Counted from the stretch's first letter, positions 7,354 through 15,571 are shown. The stretch: DNA of 24,626 nt from Candidatus Geohydrothermomicrobium daggyaiense (GCA_015711695.1 JACVIW010000005.1:1-24626); one strand, 5' to 3'. Notes: generated from the sequence alone by a model not told the origin. A program made the numbers and translations.

Positions 7354-8808
7354 TTACAGGATTAAGTTGCTCACAAGCATCGCCGAGGCTACGGCCTGCT
7401 CCGTGCCCACGCCTCTTGCGCCCGCATCGCATCCAACAATCCATAAGTTCTTAACGGGCATCTTCGGATTCGGCTTGTTCACGCCGACCTGACCGGGTAT
7501 CTGGGCGAGTCCTATACATTCCCCTGTGCCCTTCCGAGTTATCTTGTTTGTATCCTTGTTCGTTATTCTTTTTTTATAAACGACATGTTTCTTCATTTCA
7601 GGGAAAAACGAAAAGAGCTTTTCTTCAGCCACATCCAGTATCTTCCGGCTCCTTTCCTCCTGATCAACCTCCCTTGAAGTGGGAACACCACATAAAACAA
7701 GCTGATAACCAGGAGGAGCGACCGTTTTATCCCACTCGGTCGGAATAGGAACGAAAAGAAAAGGATCTTCAGGAATCCCATCCGGTTCGTCGCAGTAAGC
7801 GAAGATTCTCTCAGGGTCAAGCTCTGGTATGGGAAAGAATGAAGGTGCACGTAGATCTATAACACGCTTTTTCAGAGCAAATTTCGTGGCGATCCATGAA
7901 TAAGAAAGTTCAAGTGACTTAATGTAATTCACATACTCCTCGGGAAAATTTTCTTCGCCAGCAAGCATAACTGTTGTGTTTAGCCCCGCGTTCGACACAA
8001 CCACATCAGCCGGATATGTGTTCCCATCTGTACCTAGAACCGCTTTGGCTTTCCCATCCTCCACAATGATTTTCTCAGCGCGTACACCAAGACAGAGTTT
8101 GCCCCCATCACGGAGAAAAGCCCTCATAAAAGAAAGGGGAACTGAGGCAGCCCCACCCCTTGGAACACCAAGCGTGCCGCGCCTGAAGATATCAGAAACC
8201 ACGTACATGAACTCCCCCGCGGAAGATTTCGTGTAAGGAACAACAAGAAGAAGCATACTGAGGCAGTTAAGGGACCTGTGCACCGTAAGGTCATCGGTAA
8301 AAAGATAAAGAAAATCCCTTGTTGTCATATCGTCGTATTTCTGAACGAAAGAAGGATATGCTTTAGCCACACCCGCTAGCTCACGGATAAAGCCGGCAAC
8401 TCCGAAGCTTTTAACTGACCGATAAAAAGTGTTTAATATGTCAATGCGCTGCCTACCGCTAATGGCGGCGCTAACCAGTTCCCCCAAAGCCTTACGACTA
8501 TTCGTTTTCTGGTGAAGGTAGAAAAAACCTTTGTCGTTGAGCCGTATCGCTTCAGAGGGATCCCTGATCAGCCACTCCTGTGGAACTCCGAGTTCCCTTG
8601 CGACCTGACCGTGAGGCCCTTTAGGTCCTGTAGCAAACATATGTATGCCCGAATCAAACTTGAATCCTTGATCCTCGAACGTCGAACACTTTCCCCCGAT
8701 AAAGGTATTCTGCTCAAGGAGTGTAACCTTCAATCCCTTGCTCTGAAGCAGCGCCGCGCACGCGCTCCCTCCCGGGCCAGCGCCTATAACTACACATGTC
8801 CTCGCCAC
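7354..8808 (-). CDS. CrtI-like FAD-dependent oxidoreductase (phytoene desaturase/retinol saturase superfamily)
   Basis: A 484-residue amine-oxidase-fold flavoprotein. The N-terminal FAD-binding motif is CVVIGAGPGGS (5-15), followed by the acidic LLEQN strand end, GGKCSTFEDQGFKFDSG (38-54), and a second FAD contact near the C-terminus, WIVGCDAGARGVGTE (456-470). That C-terminal motif differs from the AGASTxPGGGVP of true phytoene desaturases, so the protein is not an orthologue of CrtI. Members of the superfamily desaturate, isomerise or saturate isoprenoid chains. GTG 8808 is preferred over TTG 8823 because AGGGAGG lies 5 bp upstream of it. It is probably co-transcribed with the downstream methyltransferase and perhaps with the GGR-like gene 286 bp upstream. 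The substrate is unknown. Confidence 0.82.
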   Translation of the reverse strand: MARTCVVIGAGPGGSACAALLQSKGLKVTLLEQNTFIGGKCSTFEDQGFKFDSGIHMFATGPKGPHGQVARELGVPQEWLIRDPSEAIRLNDKGFFYLHQKTNSRKALGELVSAAISGRQRIDILNTFYRSVKSFGVAGFIRELAGVAKAYPSFVQKYDDMTTRDFLYLFTDDLTVHRSLNCLSMLLLVVPYTKSSAGEFMYVVSDIFRRGTLGVPRGGAASVPLSFMRAFLRDGGKLCLGVRAEKIIVEDGKAKAVLGTDGNTYPADVVVSNAGLNTTVMLAGEENFPEEYVNYIKSLELSYSWIATKFALKKRVIDLRAPSFFPIPELDPERIFAYCDEPDGIPEDPFLFVPIPTEWDKTVAPPGYQLVLCGVPTSREVDQEERSRKILDVAEEKLFSFFPEMKKHVVYKKRITNKDTNKITRKGTGECIGLAQIPGQVGVNKPNPKMPVKNLWIVGCDAGARGVGTEQAVASAMLVSNLIL

Positions 8809-9094
8809 GTTAACCTCCCTCAATGCTCAATCCTTGAAAACACACTCCGAAATAGCTACCGCCAGGTTATTCTATTATTTTGAAAACAGTCCATCAGATA
8901 CCCGGATCAATTCTCAGCAATAAAGAATGAGTACCAACCCGCAAGGCATAACCGGTGTGCCACACCTTTTCCGAAATAGAGATAAAGCCTAACCGGCTTT
9001 GAATCTGGCTTTGTTAATCACTTCAAAAAATCCAAACATTACAGTCAATTAAACGTCTTAATTTTGAAGCGAAGCCCATGGGATTTGAAAAATC
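8809..9094. other. Intergenic region, no gene seen
   Basis: These 286 bp separate two same-strand redox genes. No convincing ORF or RNA gene was found. It contains short inverted repeats: AAAGCC-TAACC-GGCTTT near 8986-9002 and AATTAA-ACGTC-TTAATT at 9047-9063. Neither has the T-tract of a clear terminator. A promoter for the CrtI-like gene may lie here but none stands out. Confidence 0.4.
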
Positions 9095-10165
9095 TTACGA
9101 CCCTTTCGCAGTACTGGAATTATTCCACCCGGGCATGCCTGACCTTGCAAACTCGCCAATTCTTCTATCCACGGACATCCTACGCAAAATCATTTTCAAA
9201 GCCGCGCCATACATATTTCCAGGGATAAAAGAAAGAAGTTTTTTCAAAATATAAGCAGACTTGAAAGTAGAAACAGCCTTCAAAAACTCCTCATATGCCT
9301 TTCCCCGGTCAGTAACCGCGATCGCGGCAATTTTTCCGGAGATAAGCGCTCCATGAATCCCGAAAAACATATATGATTCCATGCACCCGGCAAGCGTTCC
9401 CGCAAGTATCATTTTTCCACCGAAAAGTCGGGGATTCCTAATAGACGCTGCCGGAACTGGGAAAGTAAAATGCTCCCAGTGGTCAAATTCGAAGCCCTCC
9501 GTTATATAGATTCTTTCCTCGAATTTTTTCAGCGCATCCCTTTTGACCGGATGCCTTTGAAATAGGTGGGCGAGCAGAACCCCGTTTATCGAAGAGGTAT
9601 AAGCGTAATCAGTAGTGAAATGATCGTGATAGATGGTAACATGGGTAGAATTGACATCCTTTATCTTTTTTCTCGCAAGGTAATGAAAAGACGTAAGATA
9701 AGGCACGTTGAAAGAATCAAAACCCTCGAAATGGAGACCTGTAGCCACGACGCTGTTAGGCGGAAGCTGCATGAAATCATCAGAGGAAAGAAAGCTTTTA
9801 TTAAATTCAAATTTAACCCCGGCGTCCAGGGCAAGCGAATATAAGTAACTGTCAAGAGAGGTGCTCCTCGGGCCTCTCTCCACCATATAAGAGGATATGG
9901 CCTCCATATCAACCGGTATGACTTCCCCATAGATAACCGCCCTGCCAGAGGTAAATTCTTTAACAGCGGGTGAGATGTCAACCCCGGTATAAGCTTTGAT
10001 GCCTTCGAGATCCAACGGGGTACCCTCCGGGGATGGATGATACACGGGAGAGCCACCGATTCTCTTCTCCCTGTCAAGCACAAGAACCTCTCTTCCCTCT
10101 TTGGCAAGATTAATCGCGCACACAAGACCCGCAAGCCCTGCACCTACCACAACGTTCTCGGGCAT
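9095..10165 (-). CDS. GGR-like FAD-dependent oxidoreductase, paralogue 1
   Basis: A 356-residue flavoprotein distantly like geranylgeranyl reductases (GGR) and PHBH-type proteins. The Rossmann FAD motif GAGLAG is at 8-13, VLDREKRIGG at 29-38, and VERGPRSTSLDSYLYSLA at 95-112, which resembles the GGR R-x-x-F/L-D-x-x-L helix. PPNSVVATG is at 135-143 and SIRNPRLF at 241-248. The second FAD site is ILAGTLAG then GIHGALISGKIAA (253-281). The usual GDAAG of this last motif is GTLAG here. Two homologues lie at 15572-17760. ATG 10165 follows AAAGGAG by about 6 bp. GGR-type enzymes reduce polyprenyl double bonds; a similar hydrophobic substrate is an inference, not shown. Confidence 0.75.
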   Translation of the reverse strand: MPENVVVGAGLAGLVCAINLAKEGREVLVLDREKRIGGSPVYHPSPEGTPLDLEGIKAYTGVDISPAVKEFTSGRAVIYGEVIPVDMEAISSYMVERGPRSTSLDSYLYSLALDAGVKFEFNKSFLSSDDFMQLPPNSVVATGLHFEGFDSFNVPYLTSFHYLARKKIKDVNSTHVTIYHDHFTTDYAYTSSINGVLLAHLFQRHPVKRDALKKFEERIYITEGFEFDHWEHFTFPVPAASIRNPRLFGGKMILAGTLAGCMESYMFFGIHGALISGKIAAIAVTDRGKAYEEFLKAVSTFKSAYILKKLLSFIPGNMYGAALKMILRRMSVDRRIGEFARSGMPGWNNSSTAKGS

Positions 10166-10210
10166 ATCCGCTCCTTTTTAAAACAGAAAGTGTCTAGAAC
10201 TTAATCGTCT

Positions 10211-10241
10211 ATTGACAGTATCCACATGACAATTAAATAAT
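10211..10241 (+). promoter_or_regulatory. Predicted promoter of the SCP2 gene with inverted repeat
   Basis: A perfect -35 TTGACA (10212-10217) is followed after 18 bp by AATAAT (10236-10241), a 5/6 match to the -10. ATTGACA (10211-10217) and TGACAAT (10227-10233) form an inverted repeat with one mismatched pair over a 9-bp spacer. It could be a regulator site overlapping the promoter. It lies in the divergent gap between the GGR-like and SCP2 genes. Confidence 0.5.
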
Positions 10242-10334
10242 AATCAACCAGAACTGTTTCCTTCTTGCTTGTTTTCGTCATATTCTAACCATTTGGTTTT
10301 GGGAGAAAAAGAGAAGCGAAAGGAGTTGTTTTCA

Positions 10335-10748
10335 ATGCCGCATTTTGAGAAAATCGAAACGTTCTACGAATGTATCTCGGAGCTTTTTGACCGCCTGTCC
10401 GAAGACCCTCTAATCAAGGAAAAAGCCCTCGAGTCCAAACTGATAGTGAATTTTGTTTACAGAAACCCTGAGGGAGAAGTATGGATAGACTGCACTGGTG
10501 ATGAGATAAAGCTGTTGACTGGGAAGCAGGACCTCACTGCGGACGCAACGCTCCGCATGGAGACCGACGTTGCACATCGATTCTGGCTTGGCAAGCTTAA
10601 CCTGATAAAAGCACTCACAAGCGGTGAGATTGAATCCGAGGGCTCCGTACCACGGATGCTTAAACTTCTACCAGTTATCAAACCAGCCTTCAAAATTTAT
10701 CCCGAGATACTGAGAAAAAAGGGCCTCGAATCAACAATCGAAAAATGA
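10335..10748 (+). CDS. SCP2 sterol/lipid-carrier domain protein
   Basis: A single-domain SCP2-like protein (137 residues) with no signal peptide. This fold binds fatty acyl, sterol or other hydrophobic ligands in a tunnel. The pattern fits: an N-terminal helical part, VNFVYRNPEGEVWIDC (38-53), GDEIKL, a strand-turn region with ADATLRMETDVAHRFWLGKLNLIKALTSGEIESEG (69-103), and a C-terminal helix from about 107. The frame opens at 10269, but ATG 10335 has AGGAG 9 bp upstream and is the better start. It lies at the head of the plus-strand redox genes and divergent from GGR-like paralogue 1. This supports a hydrophobic substrate for the island, presented or stored by this carrier. Confidence 0.8.
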   Translation: MPHFEKIETFYECISELFDRLSEDPLIKEKALESKLIVNFVYRNPEGEVWIDCTGDEIKLLTGKQDLTADATLRMETDVAHRFWLGKLNLIKALTSGEIESEGSVPRMLKLLPVIKPAFKIYPEILRKKGLESTIEK

Positions 10749-10814
10749 AAATGACTTTTTTCAATGCGTACTCGAAAAAAGCGATAGAGTGGAAATTAAT
10801 GGCGCATTCCTGCA

Positions 10815-10832
10815 CTCACTTCGCTCACTTCG
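10815..10832 (+). repeat. Two tandem copies of a 9-bp unit
   Basis: CTCACTTCG occurs twice in direct succession in the noncoding gap between the SCP2 and FAD-oxidase genes. Too short to assign a role. Confidence 0.5.
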
Positions 10833-10935
10833 AAAAGATCGCAGCGGATTCATTGTTTTTGGTACAAAGTGTTTCTCTTGTGGTAAACCATCTTCAATCT
10901 CTTTATAGTAATTCCTTCCTACTTGATACGCGACA

Positions 10936-10963
10936 TTGTCCTTGAGCAAATCGAAAATATAAA
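10936..10963 (+). promoter_or_regulatory. Predicted promoter of the GlcD/CCG block
   Basis: TTGTCC (10936-10941), a 16-bp spacer and TATAAA (10958-10963) lie 33-60 bp upstream of the ATG at 10996. This suggests that the three-gene dehydrogenase block can be transcribed separately from the SCP2 gene. Identified by eye only. Confidence 0.35.
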
Positions 10964-10995
10964 ATCCGTTAAGTGGGTTTAAACCAGGAGGAAAA

Positions 10996-12399
10996 ATGAA
11001 TGGAAAGGTGGTCAAGGAAATCGCGAAAATCTGCGGCGACGGGAATGTCTATACGGGGGCACGAGCCCTCTCCAGATATTTCAGGGACAGGTTAAGCTCC
11101 ACCGATCTTGTCCTTGTCATGCCCCAGACTCCTGAACAAATCTCGGACACCGTGAGATTCTGTTACGAAAATGAAATACCAGTTTTTTCCGTGAAAGGGC
11201 GTTACATGGAAGATGGAACGCTTCCAAGTAAAGAAGGGATCCTCATTGATCTTCGAAATATGTCCGAAATAAAAAAAATCGACAGGGAAAATCTTTCAGC
11301 TTACATATACGCCGGGGTAACTTTCGCGGACCTTAAAGAGAAGCTCGCGAAAGAGGAAATGAAGATCCTCTACCCTGTTTCGGGAACTACAGATTCGGTG
11401 CTCCGCTCTTATATCGACAGGGAAATGCTGCTCGGCTCAACATGCAACAGACACCTTCAATATTCCATATTCCACGCGGTGCTCGCCACCGGAGAAATGT
11501 GGGTTTCGGGATCACAGCAGATAACTGAGGAGGGCCACGCTGACTTCAGGGAAGATCAGGGTCCTCAAATGTCTCCGTTTTTTGGAGCTTCTCAGGATAT
11601 TTTCGGCATTCCGTTCTACGGTGTTGTTTACACATACCCGATACGTGAGGAAAGAAAAGTCGTCGCTTACTCTTTCGATAACCTCAAAGACGCCGCAAAT
11701 CTCGTCTATAAAGTAAGCCGCTCGGAATGGTGCTTTGAGGCATTTTTAGCAAATGACCGTTTCCTTTCCGTGACTTTTTCGGGTGGCGCGCGCGAAAATG
11801 TTGCGCAAACGAAAAAGAAATTGAAACAGTGGGTGGCCGTCTTTTCATTTGAACATCACAGGGAGCTGGTTGAGCTCTGGGATAGGTATACAAAGGACGC
11901 GGCTCGAGAACTCGGGGGTAAAGAGGTCAAAGGTCAGACCCTTGAAATGATTGACAAGGCTCTTATGTCTCCTTGGTATTTTTTTGACAGGGATTTTTAT
12001 AGAGGTCGATGCTCGAGAGTATGCGGATTTCAGTATTTCAAAAACATTTCCGACGTGTTCTCCACAATCGAAGAGCAAGCAGCTTCTAACGGGTTCAAAT
12101 CGCAGGAAATCGGAAAAATAATTGTCCCAGCTTATTTTGGAGGTTCTGCATACTGCGAGGCTGACATCTACTATAACCCAGAAAACAACAGGGAAGCGGA
12201 TAGCGCTATAAAAACTGTCAGGAACTCATACGAATCACTGATAGAAGACGGTTTCTTCGTTGATAGACCGCAGGGCGACGTCGCCGAACTGGTTTTTTCA
12301 AAAACTAATCCCGCCTATGTTCGATTGATAAAGATTTTTAAGAGCATTGTGGATCCGAAAGGTCTTATGAACCCCGATCAACTTATAAAAGGAGTCTGA
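10996..12399 (+). CDS. VAO/GlcD-type FAD-binding subunit with altered FAD loop
   Basis: A 467-residue protein of the PCMH/VAO FAD-linked oxidase fold, the family of glycolate oxidase GlcD/GlcE and D-lactate dehydrogenases. The N-terminal FAD domain is recognised by VMPQTPEQISDTVRFC (41-56), GILIDLRNMSEIKKID (81-96) and AGVTFADLKEKL (106-117). The C-terminal IVDPKGLMNPDQLIKG is the family's usual ending. The glycine-rich FAD-pyrophosphate loop expected after the P-V-x segment is replaced by SVKGRYMEDGTL (65-76), so FAD binding may be altered or lost, as in a GlcE-like partner. AGGAGG lies 5 bp before ATG 10996. It is followed after 2 bp by the Fe-S subunit. The substrate is unknown. Confidence 0.75.
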   Translation: MNGKVVKEIAKICGDGNVYTGARALSRYFRDRLSSTDLVLVMPQTPEQISDTVRFCYENEIPVFSVKGRYMEDGTLPSKEGILIDLRNMSEIKKIDRENLSAYIYAGVTFADLKEKLAKEEMKILYPVSGTTDSVLRSYIDREMLLGSTCNRHLQYSIFHAVLATGEMWVSGSQQITEEGHADFREDQGPQMSPFFGASQDIFGIPFYGVVYTYPIREERKVVAYSFDNLKDAANLVYKVSRSEWCFEAFLANDRFLSVTFSGGARENVAQTKKKLKQWVAVFSFEHHRELVELWDRYTKDAARELGGKEVKGQTLEMIDKALMSPWYFFDRDFYRGRCSRVCGFQYFKNISDVFSTIEEQAASNGFKSQEIGKIIVPAYFGGSAYCEADIYYNPENNREADSAIKTVRNSYESLIEDGFFVDRPQGDVAELVFSKTNPAYVRLIKIFKSIVDPKGLMNPDQLIKGV

Positions 12400-12401
12400 A
12401 A

Positions 12402-13616
12402 ATGAAAAAGAAAATCACCGCAAGAAGAGAAGTCCTCGCAGAACTGAGAGAAGATTTCTCACTCTGCGGAAAATGCAAGCTCTGCCAGGCGGTCATGGCT
12501 CAGCAATGCGAAGATCCCCGATTCTGGAGAAACTGTCCCTCGGGAACCCGCTTCAGATACGAGGCTTACTACGCATCGGGAAAGATGGAGATAGCGAGGT
12601 GCTTGGAGCTTGCCGAGATTGAACACGATGAGAAAATGAAACACGTTCTCTACACATGCATGCTATGCGGCTCGTGTGAGGACCGCTGTTATCCTGTGAA
12701 ACAACTCCACCCGCTATGGGTAATCGAACTTCTAAGGGAGCAGGCATTTGAGGACGGTTGGGCTCCTATTGAAAGGTTTTCAAATATTTATGAAAACCTT
12801 GAGAAAACTGGCAATCCCTACGGAGTAGCGCCCGAAAAGAGAGAAGAATGGTCTAAAGGGATGGGCGTAAAAAACGCTATCGAAGAAGAATGTGAGTACT
12901 TGCTTTTTGTGGGCGATGATTATCCGTGTTTTCCCTCTCTAATCCCAAAGATTCAATCAATTGCGAGAGTGCTTAAACTTGCCGGAGTTGATTTCGGAAT
13001 TCTCGGGAAGCACGAGGTTTCAAGCGGAAGCGCTCTTTTCCTGATAGGCGACCGGGATAGATTTGAGGAGTTTGCCGCAAAAAATATTGAGAATATTGAA
13101 AAAGCTGGCATCAAGAAGATAATAACTCCTGATCCTCATTCTTATGCGGTCCTGAAAGAGGAATACACTAAAGCCAGTGACATTGAGGTTTATCACCTCT
13201 CGGAAATCCTTGCCGACTTGATATCTAAAGAAACGATCAAGCCTGGCGGTAAAGTTAACATGAAAGCCACTTACCATGACCCTTGCAGACTTGGAAGGCG
13301 ACACGGCAAATTCGAGGAGCCAAGGATTATTCTCAGGTCCATACCCGGATTCGAACTGCTGGAATTTCCTCGTTCCCGGAAAAACTCCCTTTGTTGCGGT
13401 GGCGGAGGAAGTGTGTTTTTCATCGAACCAGAGTTTGCGAAGTGGGTCACAAAAGAGCGAATTTTTGAAGCGGAGTACATCGGGGCAGAAGCTATTATTA
13501 CCACCTGCCCCATTTGCGAAAGAATGTTTATGGAGGCTATTGAAGAGACGCAAAAAAATATCGCAGTTTATGACCTTGCGGAGGTACTGGAGAAATCGCT
13601 ACAGGGGGTTATCTAA
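12402..13616 (+). CDS. CCG-type Fe-S oxidoreductase subunit (GlcF/HdrD-like)
   Basis: A 404-residue electron-transfer subunit like GlcF, GlpC and HdrD. Two N-terminal [4Fe-4S] sites are expected: C22, C25, C28 with C36 or C45-P; and C86, C89, C92, C96-P. The C-terminal half carries one intact cysteine-rich CCG domain: HDPCRLGRRHG (C295), CCGGGG (C331-C332) and CPICERM (C369, C372). The preceding CCG half keeps its fold signature but has GDDYPC, VSSGSALF and TPDPHSY where GC, CCG and CPxC are normally found, so it should not bind a cluster. GGAG lies 8 bp before the ATG. It sits between two FAD subunits with 2 bp and 0 bp spacing, so a three-subunit complex is very likely. Confidence 0.85.
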   Translation: MKKKITARREVLAELREDFSLCGKCKLCQAVMAQQCEDPRFWRNCPSGTRFRYEAYYASGKMEIARCLELAEIEHDEKMKHVLYTCMLCGSCEDRCYPVKQLHPLWVIELLREQAFEDGWAPIERFSNIYENLEKTGNPYGVAPEKREEWSKGMGVKNAIEEECEYLLFVGDDYPCFPSLIPKIQSIARVLKLAGVDFGILGKHEVSSGSALFLIGDRDRFEEFAAKNIENIEKAGIKKIITPDPHSYAVLKEEYTKASDIEVYHLSEILADLISKETIKPGGKVNMKATYHDPCRLGRRHGKFEEPRIILRSIPGFELLEFPRSRKNSLCCGGGGSVFFIEPEFAKWVTKERIFEAEYIGAEAIITTCPICERMFMEAIEETQKNIAVYDLAEVLEKSLQGVI

Positions 13617-15230
13617 ATGAAAAGTAGAATCAGGAAAGAGGTCAGGGAAAGAAGGGTTGTTCACCGCCCTTACATTATGGAAAAAGACCCTGCCCACAAC
13701 AGAAGCGAGAACCTCAAACGGGCGCTTTCCGAACTTAAGGAAGCCCTGGGCGAGGAATGGGTGAGCGACGCCCCCTCGATACTATGCGGTTACGCGAGAG
13801 ATCAGAGTTTCGTGCCAGCAACATATCCACACATAGTTTGCCTCCCAGGAAGCACCGAGGACGTGCAAGCAATATACCGTATAGCAAATGAATACCTGAT
13901 AGACGTAATGCCATATGGAACGGGACTATCCACCATAGGACTCACGATTCCGCCTTTCGGTGGGATCCTCTGCGACCTTCGACGTATGGACAGAATAATT
14001 GAGATAGACGGCGAGAACATGTTCGCGATCATTGAACCGGGCGTGAATTTCCTGATGCTCCAGGCGGCAGCTCAGCGAGTGGGCTGCCGGGTACTGAATC
14101 CATCCACTTCCGCAACAGCTGGCGTGATAAGCAATCATCTTTTCTGCAACATTAACACGATGGCATCAAAATACGGCTTTGGAATGGACAGTATAATCGA
14201 TGTTGAGGCGGTGCTGCCAACCGGTGAAATCCTCACCACCGGTCCTGCCTCCTATGGTGCGGTCAAAGGACATGTTCCCGGTCCAGGCCCAGACCTCTCC
14301 TGCTTTTTCAGGTACGGGTTCGGCACACTCGGTATAGTCACAAAAATGACCGTGAGGCTTTATCCGGAACCCCCATATCATCAGCAGATCTTTCCGGCCT
14401 ATGAGGAGGATAAACTCGAGGTGATGGCTGAAGCCCTCCACATGGTCGCGCAGGATAACCTCACTCTGGAACTTGCACACTTAATGAACTCCTTCTATGG
14501 GATTTTCATCGGCGACAACAACAAGGAAGCAAGCAAAGTCGCTGAATTGATGCCCCGCCACAATCTCCTCACAATATTCGGGGGGGCGACTCAGGAGGAA
14601 GCGGATCTTAAGGCGGAAATCACGAAAAAAATGCTTGAAGAAAAATTCCCCATGTTCGACTTTTTGCCGAAGGAAGCGCTGCTCGATCTTACCGAGGACA
14701 ACGAGTTTGTAAACTTCGACAAGTGGGTTAAGTACTTCAACGTGACCGTTAGAGTACAGCGTGTCCGCGGCTCGTTCATGATAGGAGCCCTCATCGACAA
14801 ACTGGGGAACATGGTCGGTGTGGAGAGGATGATGAGAGATGCCTGCACAAACCAGATCGGCACTACCAATGATCCCCTAGCGCCGGATGACGCCTCAACA
14901 TACTTGCAGCCCTACCATATGGGACGAGCGGCTTACATGGAATATGACCTGTATACAAATCAGGCAGACAAAGACGACCTCATAAGAATTCTTATCGGCT
15001 ATGGAAGGGCCACAGCAACAGCAATGTCGCAGGGAATGGCTATTGCCGCCGGACCAGCCGCCATTGAGAAAGGCATACCCATGCTGGATCTCGCGACGCC
15101 GGTCATACGTCCGAATATGGTTCAGTTTCTCGACGCCTACGTGAAGATGAAGATGATCCTCGACCCTAACAACATTTCCAACCGGCGCTGGGAGTACGAC
15201 ACCGGTCAGATGAAAAAGATAGTGCTTTGA
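13617..15230 (+). CDS. VAO/GlcD-type FAD-linked oxidase, catalytic-like subunit
   Basis: A 537-residue FAD-linked dehydrogenase of the VAO/PCMH fold. CLPGSTEDVQAIYRIAN (75-91) leads into the FAD-pyrophosphate loop VMPYGTGLSTIGL (97-109). Then come GGILCDLRRMDRIIEID (115-131), IEPGVNFLMLQ (139-149) and the region around SNHLFCNINTMASKYGFGMDSI (172-193). Canonical FAD-contact residues are kept, unlike in the first VAO-type subunit. The C-terminus DPNNISN fits vanillyl-alcohol-oxidase and lactate-dehydrogenase relatives. ATG 13617 directly abuts the Fe-S subunit stop, with a GGGGG run upstream acting as SD. It is probably the catalytic FAD subunit that passes electrons to the CCG protein. The substrate (a 2-hydroxyacid, or a hydroxyl group on a lipid or aromatic compound) cannot be read from sequence. 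Confidence 0.82.
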   Translation: MKSRIRKEVRERRVVHRPYIMEKDPAHNRSENLKRALSELKEALGEEWVSDAPSILCGYARDQSFVPATYPHIVCLPGSTEDVQAIYRIANEYLIDVMPYGTGLSTIGLTIPPFGGILCDLRRMDRIIEIDGENMFAIIEPGVNFLMLQAAAQRVGCRVLNPSTSATAGVISNHLFCNINTMASKYGFGMDSIIDVEAVLPTGEILTTGPASYGAVKGHVPGPGPDLSCFFRYGFGTLGIVTKMTVRLYPEPPYHQQIFPAYEEDKLEVMAEALHMVAQDNLTLELAHLMNSFYGIFIGDNNKEASKVAELMPRHNLLTIFGGATQEEADLKAEITKKMLEEKFPMFDFLPKEALLDLTEDNEFVNFDKWVKYFNVTVRVQRVRGSFMIGALIDKLGNMVGVERMMRDACTNQIGTTNDPLAPDDASTYLQPYHMGRAAYMEYDLYTNQADKDDLIRILIGYGRATATAMSQGMAIAAGPAAIEKGIPMLDLATPVIRPNMVQFLDAYVKMKMILDPNNISNRRWEYDTGQMKKIVL

Positions 15231-15297
15231 GCTTTGATTTCACTGATTGTATGCTTATAAGCTAATGGACGTTCTTGAGAATGTTTAGTCGGCAGAT

Positions 15298-15450
15298 ATG
15301 AAGGGGTCAATCATTATCAAGATAATATCTCTGGCTGTATTCGCATGTGCTGGATTTCTTGCAGGAATTCTGATTCCTGAAAATTTCAAAGTTCGCTTCT
15401 TGAAACTGTTTCGCGAAACAATGCGCATGCCTTTCAGGCTAAAAACTTAA
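15298..15450 (+). CDS. Candidate 50-residue single-pass membrane microprotein
   Basis: ATG 15298 to TAA 15448-15450 encodes 50 residues. A short basic start (MKGSIIIK) precedes one hydrophobic helix with small residues (about 5-26, IISLAVFACAGFLAGIL), followed by a basic tail (KVRFLKLFRETMRMPFRLK). This positive-inside arrangement is typical of small membrane proteins that dock with a complex. An in-frame TAG just upstream fixes the start. The SD is weak, which lowers confidence. It lies 67 bp after the VAO/CCG block on the same strand, so it could anchor that complex to the membrane. It resembles no family I recognise. The rest of the 341-bp gap 15231-15571 holds no other gene I can see. Confidence 0.4.
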   Translation: MKGSIIIKIISLAVFACAGFLAGILIPENFKVRFLKLFRETMRMPFRLKT

Positions 15451-15571
15451 GAAAGCCTGGAATCGCCAGCAATTATTAAATTAGCAGGCTCAATTTTTGC
15501 AGACCGTCTGAACTTCTTATCTCTAAAGAATTGTGTATAAAATTACTGTTTTAAATACGGGGGATTAAAAA

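Noticed and set aside
8512..8883. A 123-codon plus-strand frame
   Set aside because: It is antisense to the start of the CrtI-like gene and has no domain or good ribosome binding site.
9661..10143. A 160-codon open frame on the minus strand
   Set aside because: It is an alternative frame of the GGR-like paralogue 1 gene, whose own frame carries the FAD motifs.
10745..10945. A 66-codon frame overlapping the SCP2 stop
   Set aside because: It has no SD, a low-complexity repeat inside, and no recognisable features; treated as noncoding.
13020..13553. A 177-codon open frame on the minus strand
   Set aside because: It lies fully antisense to the well-supported CCG Fe-S subunit and its translation shows no recognisable domain.
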